From the NCBI GenBank assembly GCA_012719955.1, contig JAAXZI010000161.1, forward strand, positions 1 through 64,000: a stretch of 64,000 nt of DNA, in the 5' to 3' direction. How positions within the stretch are numbered: the first letter of the stretch is position 1; the number at the start of each line of letters is the position of its first letter. Below the pieces are notes generated by a model. The model saw only the letters and a list, made by a program, of their open reading frames with translations, was not told where the DNA came from and ran no database searches. Shown here one piece after another: positions 1 to 9,084 of the stretch. Both the position numbers and the translations under genes were made by a program. Origin of the DNA: Phycisphaerae bacterium (GTDB lineage: Bacteria > Planctomycetota > Phycisphaerae > UBA1845 > PWPN01).

Positions 1-130
1 ACGGGTGGCCCACCTCTTCAGAGGTGGGTTCACGATTTTTGCTGCTCGCGATGGTTCGTTGGTCAGAAGAGCGGCAGCGGCCACGGCTCTGAAATCGAGA
101 GCCCAGGTCCAGAGAACCTGGGCCACCCGT
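1..130. repeat. Intergenic repeat region bounded by 11-bp inverted repeats, containing a palindromic hairpin
   Basis: acgggtggccc at 1-11 is the exact reverse complement of gggccacccgt at 120-130; the internal cccacctcttcagaggtggg is a palindrome. May extend left of the window. Confidence 0.5.
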
Positions 131-183
131 CGCGCTGGGGAGCGATGAGTGAGAAGCGCAATGTATTCTGATGGGAGTCTGCG

Positions 184-984
184 ATGCGGATGCCTTTGAT
201 AAACAGATTCATGATCCGTTGCGGCGTGGTGGTGATGCTCTGGCCGGCCGGCGCGGTTCTCAACGCACAATCGTCCAATGAGAATCCCGCGCCCACACAG
301 TTGCCGACGACCCGTCCGGCCGTAACTGCGGCGGCCGGGGATGGCGTCGCGCCCCGTCCGGCCACGCGTCCGGTCGCCGCCAAGCCACTCGGCGGCGAGC
401 CCGAAAGCATCGTCCAGGTGGCCAACCTCATCTACGCGGGGACCAAGAGCAGCAAATGCTTCTCCGACCACTTCCTGGTCAAGGCCGAGAAGGAGTCGGC
501 CATCTCCACCAGCCGTCGGTTCCACGCGGTGAAACTGGCCTCCGAAGAGTTGTTCGCCTTCCCGCTGGTGATCATGACCGGCGAGGGCGAGTTTACACTG
601 ACCCCCGAGGAGCGTGAGAACCTGCGCTGCTACGTTGAGCGTGGCGGCTTTCTGCTGGCTTCGGCCGGCTGCTCTTCGGTCGAGTGGGATCGCTGCCTGC
701 GGCGCGAGCTGGCCCAGATCTTCCCCGGGAACCCCCTCCAGGAGATCGGCATGGACCACCCGATCTTCCACACGGTGTACGAGATCAAGAGTCTCCAGGC
801 CAAACAGGGCACGCCGCGTCCGCTGGAGGGAATTACCATTCACGGCCACCTGGGGGTGGTGTATTCGCGGGAGGGCCTCAATGACACCGCCCATACCAAG
901 GGCTGTTGCTGCTGCGGGGGCAATGAGATTACCAACGCGGTGCTGGTGAATGTGAATATCCTGGCGTATGCGCTGGTGTATTAG
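184..984 (+). CDS. DUF4159 domain-containing protein, N-terminal signal/TM
   Basis: ORF 266 aa; FPLVIMTGEGEFTLTPEERENLRCYVERGGFLLAS resembles DUF4159; C-terminal Cys-rich KGCCCCGGNE. Confidence 0.75.
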   Translation: MRMPLINRFMIRCGVVVMLWPAGAVLNAQSSNENPAPTQLPTTRPAVTAAAGDGVAPRPATRPVAAKPLGGEPESIVQVANLIYAGTKSSKCFSDHFLVKAEKESAISTSRRFHAVKLASEELFAFPLVIMTGEGEFTLTPEERENLRCYVERGGFLLASAGCSSVEWDRCLRRELAQIFPGNPLQEIGMDHPIFHTVYEIKSLQAKQGTPRPLEGITIHGHLGVVYSREGLNDTAHTKGCCCCGGNEITNAVLVNVNILAYALVY

Positions 985-1020
985 AGGGGTCAGGGTTCGA
1001 GGTTCAGGGTTCAGGCGTTC
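985..1020 (+). repeat. Heptamer degenerate tandem repeat (GGTTCAG)n just after a stop codon
   Basis: aggggtcagggttcgaggttcagggttcaggcgttc. Confidence 0.65.
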
Positions 1021-1115
1021 GGCCGAGTCGGCAAACCCGATATTCGGATGCGAAGGGGAAGTGATAAGGTGGGCACGTGTGAAGGTGAGAGAGTGAGCAT
1101 GCAACGGGGCGTCTT

Positions 1116-4100
1116 ATGATCAACTACGCGTCGATCGGTTCTGTGCATGTCCCCGGTGTAGCAGTGAAGAGGTGCAGGGCAGGGCTCGCTCTGGCCGCAC
1201 TGCTGATGTCAACGGGGCTCTCAATCCCGGCCCAGGGGCAGATGGTCCTTGACTCTGCCTCCCCCGGCCTCGCGTTGCAACCGGTGGCAGAAATCCAGCC
1301 GGTGCTCAGTGCCACGACGCAGCCTGAGCTGTCGGCCGATTCCCGGCCGGTTGCCGTGGTTCCTGCCGAGCGCAACGCTGTCGCCGGCACTCAGCCCACT
1401 ACTCGGTCCGCCGCGCGGCCTGCGGCGACCGCACCGGTCAATCTGCTGCTGGAAGCGGAGGGTCTCTACCCGGCTATTGAGGTGATCGAAATTCTTGTTG
1501 CGGTCCAGTCCGCCGCTACCCAGCCGGTTGCTACCCAGCCAGTCGTAGCCGAGGTGGCCCGATCTGATGAGAAGGTTCCGTCCTGGACGCACGGCCTTAA
1601 GGAAGCCGTCAAGTTGGCTCAGCAAAGCGGCCGGCCCGTTCTGGTGCGGGCGGGCGCGCCCTGGTGCGGCTGGTGTCGCCGCTTGGAGGCTGAGATAGGC
1701 AGACCGGAAGTGCGGAAGGAACTGGCCCGCTGGACGCTGGCGTACCTCGACGTCGATCGCGACTCCGAGGAGGCCGAGTCGCTGGGCATAGGGCTCATTC
1801 CGGCCCTGCGCGTGCTGACGTCCACCGGCCGGGTGGTGGCCTCCCAGGACGGCTACATGGAGGCCGATGCCCTGGTCGCCTGGCTCGGTCAGCAATTCGA
1901 TCAGGCCTCCATCGTCGCGCCCAGAGAACTTGGTGACGACGCGCCGCCGGACGCGGCCATGCTGGCCAGGCTGCTCAAGCAGTTTGATCATCGCGACCCG
2001 GTGATCCGTGAGGCAGCGATCCGGCGATTGGCCCCGCATCCGGACGTGGCCGCGGCTGCAGTAGTCAATGCCTTTTCCGACGGCAAACTGGCGGTCCGCC
2101 TGACTGCGCTGGAACTGCTCGAAGCCTGGAACGCGCCCATCCGTGGGATGGATCCCTGGCAGCCCGCAATCATCCCGGTGGCACGGCTCGAGCAGCTCAA
2201 AGCATGGGCTAGCCAGCCGGGCAAGACTCCCGCGACCCGTCCGGCGGATCTGGATGAGTCTCAGCTCGCCTCGGCCCGCGAGGAGTTGGCTGCCTATCTG
2301 AAAGCCGGGAACCCTACCGAGGTTCTGGCCATCCGTGAACGGTTGGCCCGTTACGGTCCGGCCTTGTTGCCGGAGGTGCTCGACGCGCTCAAGGCTGTCG
2401 AGGATGACGCGACCCGCGAGCGGTTGGGCGCCCTCCGATACCGCCTGGCGGCCAGCGATGCGTTGGCGCTGAGCTGGCCGGGAGGTTTCGAACGGCTGGC
2501 GTCTTTGTCCGTCGCAATGAGCCAGCAGGCCGCCGAGGAGCTGACCGCCAGGGCCACCGACGCCGACGTGCCGTTGCTGCTGGAGTTGTTCAGCCATCCC
2601 GACCCGCTGATGCGCGAGACCGTCTTACGGGCCTTGCAGACCATCGGCGGGGCCCAGACCATCGGTGCGCTGGTGAAGCTGCTGCGCGACCCCGAGCCCA
2701 ACGTGCGTGCGGCCGTGCTCAAGCAGCTTGCCGAAAAGCCCAACCGCCAGCTTGTTCCCCGGATCGCAGAATACGTCAAGACCGAGACCGACGCGGATCT
2801 GGTCGTGCATGCGGTGCGGTTCCTGCGCGAAGCCCGGGGCGAGGCGGCGGTGAATTGCCTGGTGACGCTGCTGTCGCATGAAAGTTGGCGCGTCCGGGCC
2901 GAGGCGGCGGAGGCCCTTGGCCAGAGCGTGGGCGACATGAACAGTCTCTCCGCGGAGAAGCGGGCGGATGCCTACGCCGCCCTGATCAAACTGCTCGACG
3001 ATCCGGATGGTTTCGTGGTCAGCCGGGCGGTGGCGGCTCTGGGCGGGAGCGACCTGGCCGCGGCCGTGGAGCCGTTGTCGCAAGCGGCGGTAAAGCATCC
3101 CGAACTGGCCGAGGAGATCGCGCAGATGCTGGCGCGGATGAGAGGGCGGTCGAGCGCGGGGGCGGCGCACTTGCGCAGTTTCCTTAAACATGGCGACGCG
3201 CGCGTGCGGGCGGGGGCGATCACCAGTCTGGCCTCCGCGGAGCCGCTGAGCATTGGCGAAGAACTGCGCACTGCCCTGGAGGACCAGGATCGCTCGGTGC
3301 GAATCGCGGCGGCGGGGGCGCTTATGGAGGTGGTCGAATACTATCGCAACACAGAAGGAGCGAGAAGAATCGAACGACCGGTCGTAGTTCGAAGTCGCCG
3401 TAGCCTGTTGGGCGCCCTGTTCGGTGGCCGGGGGAGTGTGGCCACCACGCAGCCGGATGACGCCCAGCCCGCGAGCCAGCCGTCCGGCGGCTCCCAGGAG
3501 CCCGAACTCGATCCTCAGAGCAAATGGCTCCTGGCCTTCCGCGCGGGGCAGGACCGGCCGCAGTGGATGAACGCCCTGATTCCCCCCCTGGAGACCATGC
3601 TGGCGGCTGATGTGGTGGAAGAGCGCATGGCCGCGGCTCTCCCGCTGATTGCTCTCGGAGCCGACGAGCAGGCCCTGCCGCTGTTGATGGTGGAAGCGAC
3701 TACGACGCCGACCATCCAGTCGAAGGCCATTGCGGCGCTACCCTGGCTGCCCTGGGAGAAGCGCCTGGAGTTGTTTACGCTGCTGCTCCAGTTGGACTCC
3801 ACCCCCGAGCGCCTCAACGAGCTGGCTGCCGGCCTGGCCAAGGTGCCCGACCCGCGTGCGGCCGATCCGCTCTGGGATCTGCTGGCCCGGCCGGAGTTCA
3901 ACGACCAGGGGGCGACGGGCATTTATCAGGCCCTCCTGACGCTCTACGTGGGCGAATATCAATATAACCCCAGTATGATCCCGCCCCCCCGGCGCGTGGC
4001 GGCCACGGCGGCGGCGCGCCGGCGGATTGAGGGCGGGACGCCCATTCAGCGCGTGGTGGGGCTGGCCATTCTGCTGACTGTCGCTCGTGAAGAGGCCGGC

Positions 4101-4745
4101 CGGCTGGCCAAGGAACTCCTGGAGGATCCGGCCACCGCCGGCGATCCACAACTGCGCCGCGATGCCGGGCAGGTATGGCTCCTGGCGGACACAGGCGAGC
4201 GGGTTGCGGTGGAAGCCCTCTCGTCCGATTCGCCCGACCTGCGCCGGATGGCGCTGTTGTATTTGGCTTTCGGGCGTTCCCACCTGCAGGTGCTGCGCAA
4301 TCACATCCCGGTGGTCATGAGTTTTCATGAGCAGGAGGAATACCTGGCATACTCCGCCAGGACGCCCATCGAGCCGAAGGCCCCGGAAGGCTTGAGTGCC
4401 CAGGCGGTTCGGCCGTTCCTCAAGGACCCTGACGCGAAGATCGTTGCCTGCGCGGGTTACCTGCTGGCGCTGCTGGGCGAGGCCGAAGGGTTGCCCCCGT
4501 TGATTGCCTATTGGCGCGGCAATGCCAGGAACGATTCGACGGTCTTCCGGCTGGTCTACCGCGCCATTGCCGCGCTGGGCGATGACGCGCAGACGCCCGT
4601 CCTCGAGGAGATTTACCGGCAGTTCGAAGGGGAGGATTATCGTATTCGCGAGTTCTACTGGACCATCCGGACCATGAAGGGGCCGGAGTGCCTCAAGCTG
4701 CGCGAGAAAATCCGCCGGGAGGTGGGCACGGAGAACCTGCGTTAG
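1116..4745 (+). CDS. Thioredoxin-fold domain fused to a large HEAT-repeat array
   Basis: ORF 1209 aa; signal-like N-terminus; VLVRAGAPWCGWCRRLEAEIG (CxxC thioredoxin motif) followed by many HEAT-like repeats. Confidence 0.8.
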   Translation: MINYASIGSVHVPGVAVKRCRAGLALAALLMSTGLSIPAQGQMVLDSASPGLALQPVAEIQPVLSATTQPELSADSRPVAVVPAERNAVAGTQPTTRSAARPAATAPVNLLLEAEGLYPAIEVIEILVAVQSAATQPVATQPVVAEVARSDEKVPSWTHGLKEAVKLAQQSGRPVLVRAGAPWCGWCRRLEAEIGRPEVRKELARWTLAYLDVDRDSEEAESLGIGLIPALRVLTSTGRVVASQDGYMEADALVAWLGQQFDQASIVAPRELGDDAPPDAAMLARLLKQFDHRDPVIREAAIRRLAPHPDVAAAAVVNAFSDGKLAVRLTALELLEAWNAPIRGMDPWQPAIIPVARLEQLKAWASQPGKTPATRPADLDESQLASAREELAAYLKAGNPTEVLAIRERLARYGPALLPEVLDALKAVEDDATRERLGALRYRLAASDALALSWPGGFERLASLSVAMSQQAAEELTARATDADVPLLLELFSHPDPLMRETVLRALQTIGGAQTIGALVKLLRDPEPNVRAAVLKQLAEKPNRQLVPRIAEYVKTETDADLVVHAVRFLREARGEAAVNCLVTLLSHESWRVRAEAAEALGQSVGDMNSLSAEKRADAYAALIKLLDDPDGFVVSRAVAALGGSDLAAAVEPLSQAAVKHPELAEEIAQMLARMRGRSSAGAAHLRSFLKHGDARVRAGAITSLASAEPLSIGEELRTALEDQDRSVRIAAAGALMEVVEYYRNTEGARRIERPVVVRSRRSLLGALFGGRGSVATTQPDDAQPASQPSGGSQEPELDPQSKWLLAFRAGQDRPQWMNALIPPLETMLAADVVEERMAAALPLIALGADEQALPLLMVEATTTPTIQSKAIAALPWLPWEKRLELFTLLLQLDSTPERLNELAAGLAKVPDPRAADPLWDLLARPEFNDQGATGIYQALLTLYVGEYQYNPSMIPPPRRVAATAAARRRIEGGTPIQRVVGLAILLTVAREEAGRLAKELLEDPATAGDPQLRRDAGQVWLLADTGERVAVEALSSDSPDLRRMALLYLAFGRSHLQVLRNHIPVVMSFHEQEEYLAYSARTPIEPKAPEGLSAQAVRPFLKDPDAKIVACAGYLLALLGEAEGLPPLIAYWRGNARNDSTVFRLVYRAIAALGDDAQTPVLEEIYRQFEGEDYRIREFYWTIRTMKGPECLKLREKIRREVGTENLR

Positions 4746-4792
4746 AGCGCCCTCCGCGACAGTTCGGCAAGCTCAGCGCGGCGCCGTGGCCG

Positions 4793-5110
4793 CTACATCC
4801 CCATCCCGCCTTCGCCCGGCTCCTCCTTGCCGCCGAACTGGGGGAGCTTCTTCACGTATTTTTCCGGGTTCTTCTCGAAGATCTTGTCGCAGCCCTCGCA
4901 GCAGAAGTAGACCTTCTTGCCCTTGTACTCGATGAACACCGCCGGGTCGATCTTGTCGCCGCCCACCGGGCAGAGGGTCTGCCCGCCGGTGTCCACGGCC
5001 GCCGCCTGTGTGGCCGGGGCGGTGGTTGGAGACTCCTTCCGCTCACACCCTGTCGTAATCAGACTCAACAAGAGCCCCAGCGCGCATACCAATCCTGTCG
5101 TCGTTTTCAT
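4793..5110 (-). CDS. YHS-domain lipoprotein
   Basis: LLSLITTGCERKE lipobox-like; CPVGGDKIDPAVFIEYKGKKVYFCCEGCDKIFEKNPEKY = YHS/TRASH-like metal-binding motif. Confidence 0.75.
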   Translation of the reverse strand: MKTTTGLVCALGLLLSLITTGCERKESPTTAPATQAAAVDTGGQTLCPVGGDKIDPAVFIEYKGKKVYFCCEGCDKIFEKNPEKYVKKLPQFGGKEEPGEGGMGM

Positions 5111-5283
5111 AGGGATGTTATCTCTCCGTCAGAACCTTGCCTGGTATATTCCTTGAGGAACCCGACGAACTCGCGGCGGGGCTCCTCTTCGTCGCCCAAC
5201 AGGCCGATCACGATGTCTTACGTAACGCAGCCACGCCCTCGCACAGCCGGATGCAAAGGATTCTAGAAGGCCGCGCGCGGTAT

Positions 5284-6087
5284 TCAACCCGGTTGTGAGG
5301 GGGCCCAGAAAATGTGGCCACCGCCCAGCACGCGCCGGCCCCAGCCCGGGGGCGGTGTGACTGCCGCAGACAGGTGCGCCGTGTCCGAATTGGGCCGATA
5401 GAATGTCACCACGATGCAGCGCAGCCGGACGGTGAGGATCTCCACCGGGGCGGCCTCGTGGGCGTGGCCGTATCGGGCGGCATGGGCCGCATGAAAGGGC
5501 CGCAACAGTCGGGCCGGGTCGGTGAGCGATTCGGCCGGCAGGGTCAGAACCTCGGCCCGGCCCCGGTAGCGGGCGTCGATCAGCCGATCAAGCAAACTGT
5601 CGTCCTGGTCCAGTTGCGCGACCTGAAGATCTTCCGAGGCCTGCTCCATCAACTCCGCAAAGCACTGGCGCAACGCGCAGAGGTTGTTGATTGCCTGCTC
5701 GGGGGCCGGGCGGGCGTATTCCCGAACCTGCTGTGAGGGAAGCACGCCTTCGGACCACAGCACGCACGGCCAGGCCGGCCCGATGAGGCCGCGCATGCCC
5801 AGTGCGGCGGCCATTTGGCCGGCGGCCTCCATTCGGGTGCTGCCCAGGCAGACGAGAAAGCAATCCGCCGGCCGACGCCCGTGTTCCGCGCACAGAGCCC
5901 GGATGGCCTGTTGAATCTCCGCTGGATCCCGGCTCGGGATGGCCCGGAACGTTTCCACGGCGGCCCGCACCGGCCACGTGGCTTCCAAGGCTTCCAGTCC
6001 GGCGCCCGCCGGCTGCGTCCAGTAGGCCAGCAGGGTCAGCCCCTCGCCGGTATCCAGCCCCACGTACGTGCAGCGTGAGTCGCTCAT
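5284..6087 (-). CDS. Short hydantoinase/oxoprolinase (HyuA)-like protein
   Basis: ORF 267 aa; C-terminal LIDARYRGRAEVLTLP...HAAHAARYGHAHEAAPVEILTVRLR resembles the HyuA C-terminal region; N-terminal YVGLDTGEGLTLL resembles the HyuA start; the middle is missing. Confidence 0.5.
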   Translation of the reverse strand: MSDSRCTYVGLDTGEGLTLLAYWTQPAGAGLEALEATWPVRAAVETFRAIPSRDPAEIQQAIRALCAEHGRRPADCFLVCLGSTRMEAAGQMAAALGMRGLIGPAWPCVLWSEGVLPSQQVREYARPAPEQAINNLCALRQCFAELMEQASEDLQVAQLDQDDSLLDRLIDARYRGRAEVLTLPAESLTDPARLLRPFHAAHAARYGHAHEAAPVEILTVRLRCIVVTFYRPNSDTAHLSAAVTPPPGWGRRVLGGGHIFWAPSQPG

Positions 6088-6974
6088 GACTTCAGCATCA
6101 AAAAGGCCATTACGTTATTGAGCAGATGGAACACGATGCCCGGGACCAGACTTTTGCGCCACCAGAAGAGCACGCCCATGACGATGCCCAGCAGCATGGT
6201 CTGGACTATGGCCAGCGGCCCCTGGTAGCCGTGTCCGAACCCGAACAGCACTGCTCCAATCGGGATGGTCAGCCACCATCTGCGGAAGATTGACTGGAGG
6301 CGGGTGAGCATGAAGCCGCGAAAGGCGATCTCCTCCCAGATGGCCACAAAAGTCATCAACGCGATCATGCCCGTGGTTCCCATCGGCGGGAAGTTGGCTT
6401 CGATGGCCTTGGCGGCGTCGTCCTGGTGTTTGCTGATCTCCGGAAACAGCAGGATGACAAAGGCGCCGAGTATGAACAGACAGATGATGGTCAGGACATA
6501 GGAGCCCACGCCGATCCACGCGTTGACGACCAGTTCTCGACCGGTCAGTCCGATGGAATGCAACGGTTGGCCTGCCCACTTCAACAGGGCCACGCAGGCC
6601 ACAAGTGCGACCAGCCCCCCGGTGGCGGTTGTGAGGAGGTTGAACCAGCGCTCGTCCTCCGGCTGCCAGAACATCAACATCGGGATAGCCAGCAGGGAGC
6701 CGCCGATGCCCGCGGCCAGGGGCGTGAAGGCTTCCAGCAGGGCCCGCCACCAGCGCATTTGTGGCTGAGCCGGCGCAGGCGCGCCTGCCGGGACAGGCGG
6801 GGGAAGGCCTTCGTCCAAGCTCACCGGCCTGGCGAAGGGCACATAGAAGCATTCCTGGCCGGTGCCCTGAAACGAGGCGGCCTCATGCTCCTGACGGGCA
6901 GATGGTCCATAGGGCAGGGGAGAGGCTTCATCGGCCCGGATTTCCTCTGGCGGTGAGCGATTCTCAAGATTCAT
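6084..6974 (-). CDS. CPBP family intramembrane glutamic endopeptidase
   Basis: Multi-TM; EEIAFRG (EExxxR), FGFGHGYQG (FxxxH) and HLLNN motifs. Confidence 0.85.
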   Translation of the reverse strand: MNLENRSPPEEIRADEASPLPYGPSARQEHEAASFQGTGQECFYVPFARPVSLDEGLPPPVPAGAPAPAQPQMRWWRALLEAFTPLAAGIGGSLLAIPMLMFWQPEDERWFNLLTTATGGLVALVACVALLKWAGQPLHSIGLTGRELVVNAWIGVGSYVLTIICLFILGAFVILLFPEISKHQDDAAKAIEANFPPMGTTGMIALMTFVAIWEEIAFRGFMLTRLQSIFRRWWLTIPIGAVLFGFGHGYQGPLAIVQTMLLGIVMGVLFWWRKSLVPGIVFHLLNNVMAFLMLKS

Positions 6975-7644
6975 GCGGCCTCTCGTTCTCCGGGAACGGC
7001 ACGACCGGCAATGGAGTGGTGATCGCCGCCCGCAGGCGCGGTAGCCAGCGCACGAAGAACTGCACCGCCTCGGGATCCTGGCGTCTCATGCTGAACACCG
7101 CCTTCCCGTAGGCGTTTGGACCCAGGGCGTATCGCCCGAAAGCGCCGCCGCCGATGGCGATGTACCCGGCCGCGCCGCCACCAAACGCGAAAACGCCAAC
7201 AGCCCCGCCACCCAGGGCCACGAGGCCGATGGCTCCACCGCCGATGGCCACAAGGCCGACCGCGCCGCCGCCGATCGCGATCACGCCGACCGCCAGCCCG
7301 CCGAAGGCGATGATGCCCAGGCCAATCCCGGGGTGGTTCGTGCCAGTACCAGCCGAATCGAACAGCGGTATTGGCCCGATCATGGGCAGATTGGGCAACA
7401 GGCTCGGCAGCAGAGGCAACAGGACGAAAAGCACAAACAGTAACTGCAACGGCAGCATGAACACGAACAGGTAGAAGCGCAACGCCTTCTGAAACGCCGC
7501 CTGACTGAAGCACGGATTGTCCGGGCCGACCACACCCTCGATCTGACGGCGCAGGCGTTCGTTCTCCCGCTCCAGCAGGTCCATCCGCCGCGCTAGATCA
7601 TCCTGTGAGCCATGCTCCGGCTTGCCGGGTGTGAAGTTGCCCAT
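6964..7644 (-). CDS. Membrane protein with glycine-rich periodic repeats
   Basis: ORF 226 aa; TM segment then repeated GGGAVGLVAI/GGGAIGLVAL/GGGAVGVFAF/GGGAAGYIAI/GGGAFGRYAL. Confidence 0.7.
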   Translation of the reverse strand: MGNFTPGKPEHGSQDDLARRMDLLERENERLRRQIEGVVGPDNPCFSQAAFQKALRFYLFVFMLPLQLLFVLFVLLPLLPSLLPNLPMIGPIPLFDSAGTGTNHPGIGLGIIAFGGLAVGVIAIGGGAVGLVAIGGGAIGLVALGGGAVGVFAFGGGAAGYIAIGGGAFGRYALGPNAYGKAVFSMRRQDPEAVQFFVRWLPRLRAAITTPLPVVPFPENERPHES

Positions 7645-7725
7645 GGTTGCCTCTTGAAACTGTTGGCTTCCGGCGGCATCTGGGCCGCGTCAGAAGGCAG
7701 GCAAGACGCCCGCCCCCAGCCATAC

Positions 7726-8967
7726 TCATGTCGGCCAGTTCCGTGGCCCGACGCTGATAAGATAGCCCGGCCCGGTGATGGGGAAGCGCTCAAAATACTC
7801 GCGGATGCTCTCCGCCGAGACCGCGTTGACGGCGGCCATTCGCGCTTCTGCGGGGCGAGGCGCGCCGAAGTACTCGATGTCGTCGGCGATCTGCCCCAGC
7901 CGGTAGAAGGGGGTCTCGGATTCGACGGCCAGCGAGGTGCGCCGCAGATTCTTGACCCGGGCGATCTCTTTGGGCTCTACACCCTTTTCGACCAGTTCGG
8001 CGGCTTCGCGGCGCATGGCCTCCACGAGTTTTTCGCAATTCTCCGGCTCGCACAGTCCGAACAGCGTCAAGGCGCCGAAGTCGGCGTATTCGTCGCGGAA
8101 AGCGCCGGCCCGCGGGCTGAGGCCTTTCTGCATGATGTTCCAGTAGAACCGCGAGTTGACTCCGCCCAGGATGGCCGCCGCGGCTTCGGCGGTTTCGTCC
8201 AGCGGGTCGGTGCCGGCTGCCGCCGGATAGGCCAGCATGATGGCCTGCTGGTGAAAGCGATCCATGGCCCGGGCGGCCGTGCCTTCGCGCATCTGGGGCC
8301 GTACCCGCTGCCCGTTCGTCTCGCCGGCCGGCTCCCAATCCCCACAGTATCGCCGGGCCGAATCCATCACCTGGTCCGGGTCCAGGTTGCCGGCCACAAT
8401 CAGCACGAGGTTGTCGGGCGCGTACCGCCGCCGGAAATACTCATGCATCTGGTCGCGGGTCATGGCCCGGATGGTCTCTTCGTAACCGAGAATGGGCCAG
8501 GCCAGGTCACTGTCCGCGCACAGGTGCTCATACAGGATGTCGTAAGCGGTCGAAGCGAGATCGTCTCTGGACATGGCGATCTCTTCGAGGACGACGTTTT
8601 TTTCCGTCTCGAACTCATCCGGCGGCAGCGTGGAGCGCATCATGTCCGCCAGCAGCTCAAGCTGACGGTCGAAGTCCTCCGGACGCACCCAGCCGTAGTA
8701 GAAGGTTCGGTCCCGGCTGGTGAAGGCGTTGTACTGGGCCCCCATCTGATCGAATTCGATGTTGATCTGGATGGAGGTCCGCTTGCGGGTGCCCTTGAAA
8801 CACATGTGCTCCAGGAAGTGCGAGACCCCGGCCAGTTGCCGGCTATCGTCGCGCGCTCCGGTCCGCGCCAGGAACCCGCAGGCCGCCGACTGGACGTGAG
8901 GCATGACCTCGATGACCACCCGCAGGCCATTCGGCAGCTTCTCTTGCACGAATATGGTTTGAGACAT
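7726..8967 (-). CDS. M16 family zinc metallopeptidase (catalytically competent subunit)
   Basis: HFLEHMCFKGT = HxxEH motif; start chosen at MSQTIFVQEKLPNGLRVVIE. Confidence 0.85.
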   Translation of the reverse strand: MSQTIFVQEKLPNGLRVVIEVMPHVQSAACGFLARTGARDDSRQLAGVSHFLEHMCFKGTRKRTSIQINIEFDQMGAQYNAFTSRDRTFYYGWVRPEDFDRQLELLADMMRSTLPPDEFETEKNVVLEEIAMSRDDLASTAYDILYEHLCADSDLAWPILGYEETIRAMTRDQMHEYFRRRYAPDNLVLIVAGNLDPDQVMDSARRYCGDWEPAGETNGQRVRPQMREGTAARAMDRFHQQAIMLAYPAAAGTDPLDETAEAAAAILGGVNSRFYWNIMQKGLSPRAGAFRDEYADFGALTLFGLCEPENCEKLVEAMRREAAELVEKGVEPKEIARVKNLRRTSLAVESETPFYRLGQIADDIEYFGAPRPAEARMAAVNAVSAESIREYFERFPITGPGYLISVGPRNWPT

Positions 8968-9084
8968 TCCTGAGTCCTCGACGACAGATGGAGAGGAGCG
9001 GAGACGGAGCCATGGAGAGAATGAGCCCCGTCTCTCCATCTTTCCTCCTCTATCCTTCCATCTTTCACTTCCCGCTCGCCTGCT

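Noticed and set aside
1221-2597. 458-aa minus-strand ORF opposite the HEAT gene
   Set aside because: Shadow ORF rich in Arg/Gly/Gln without domain signature.
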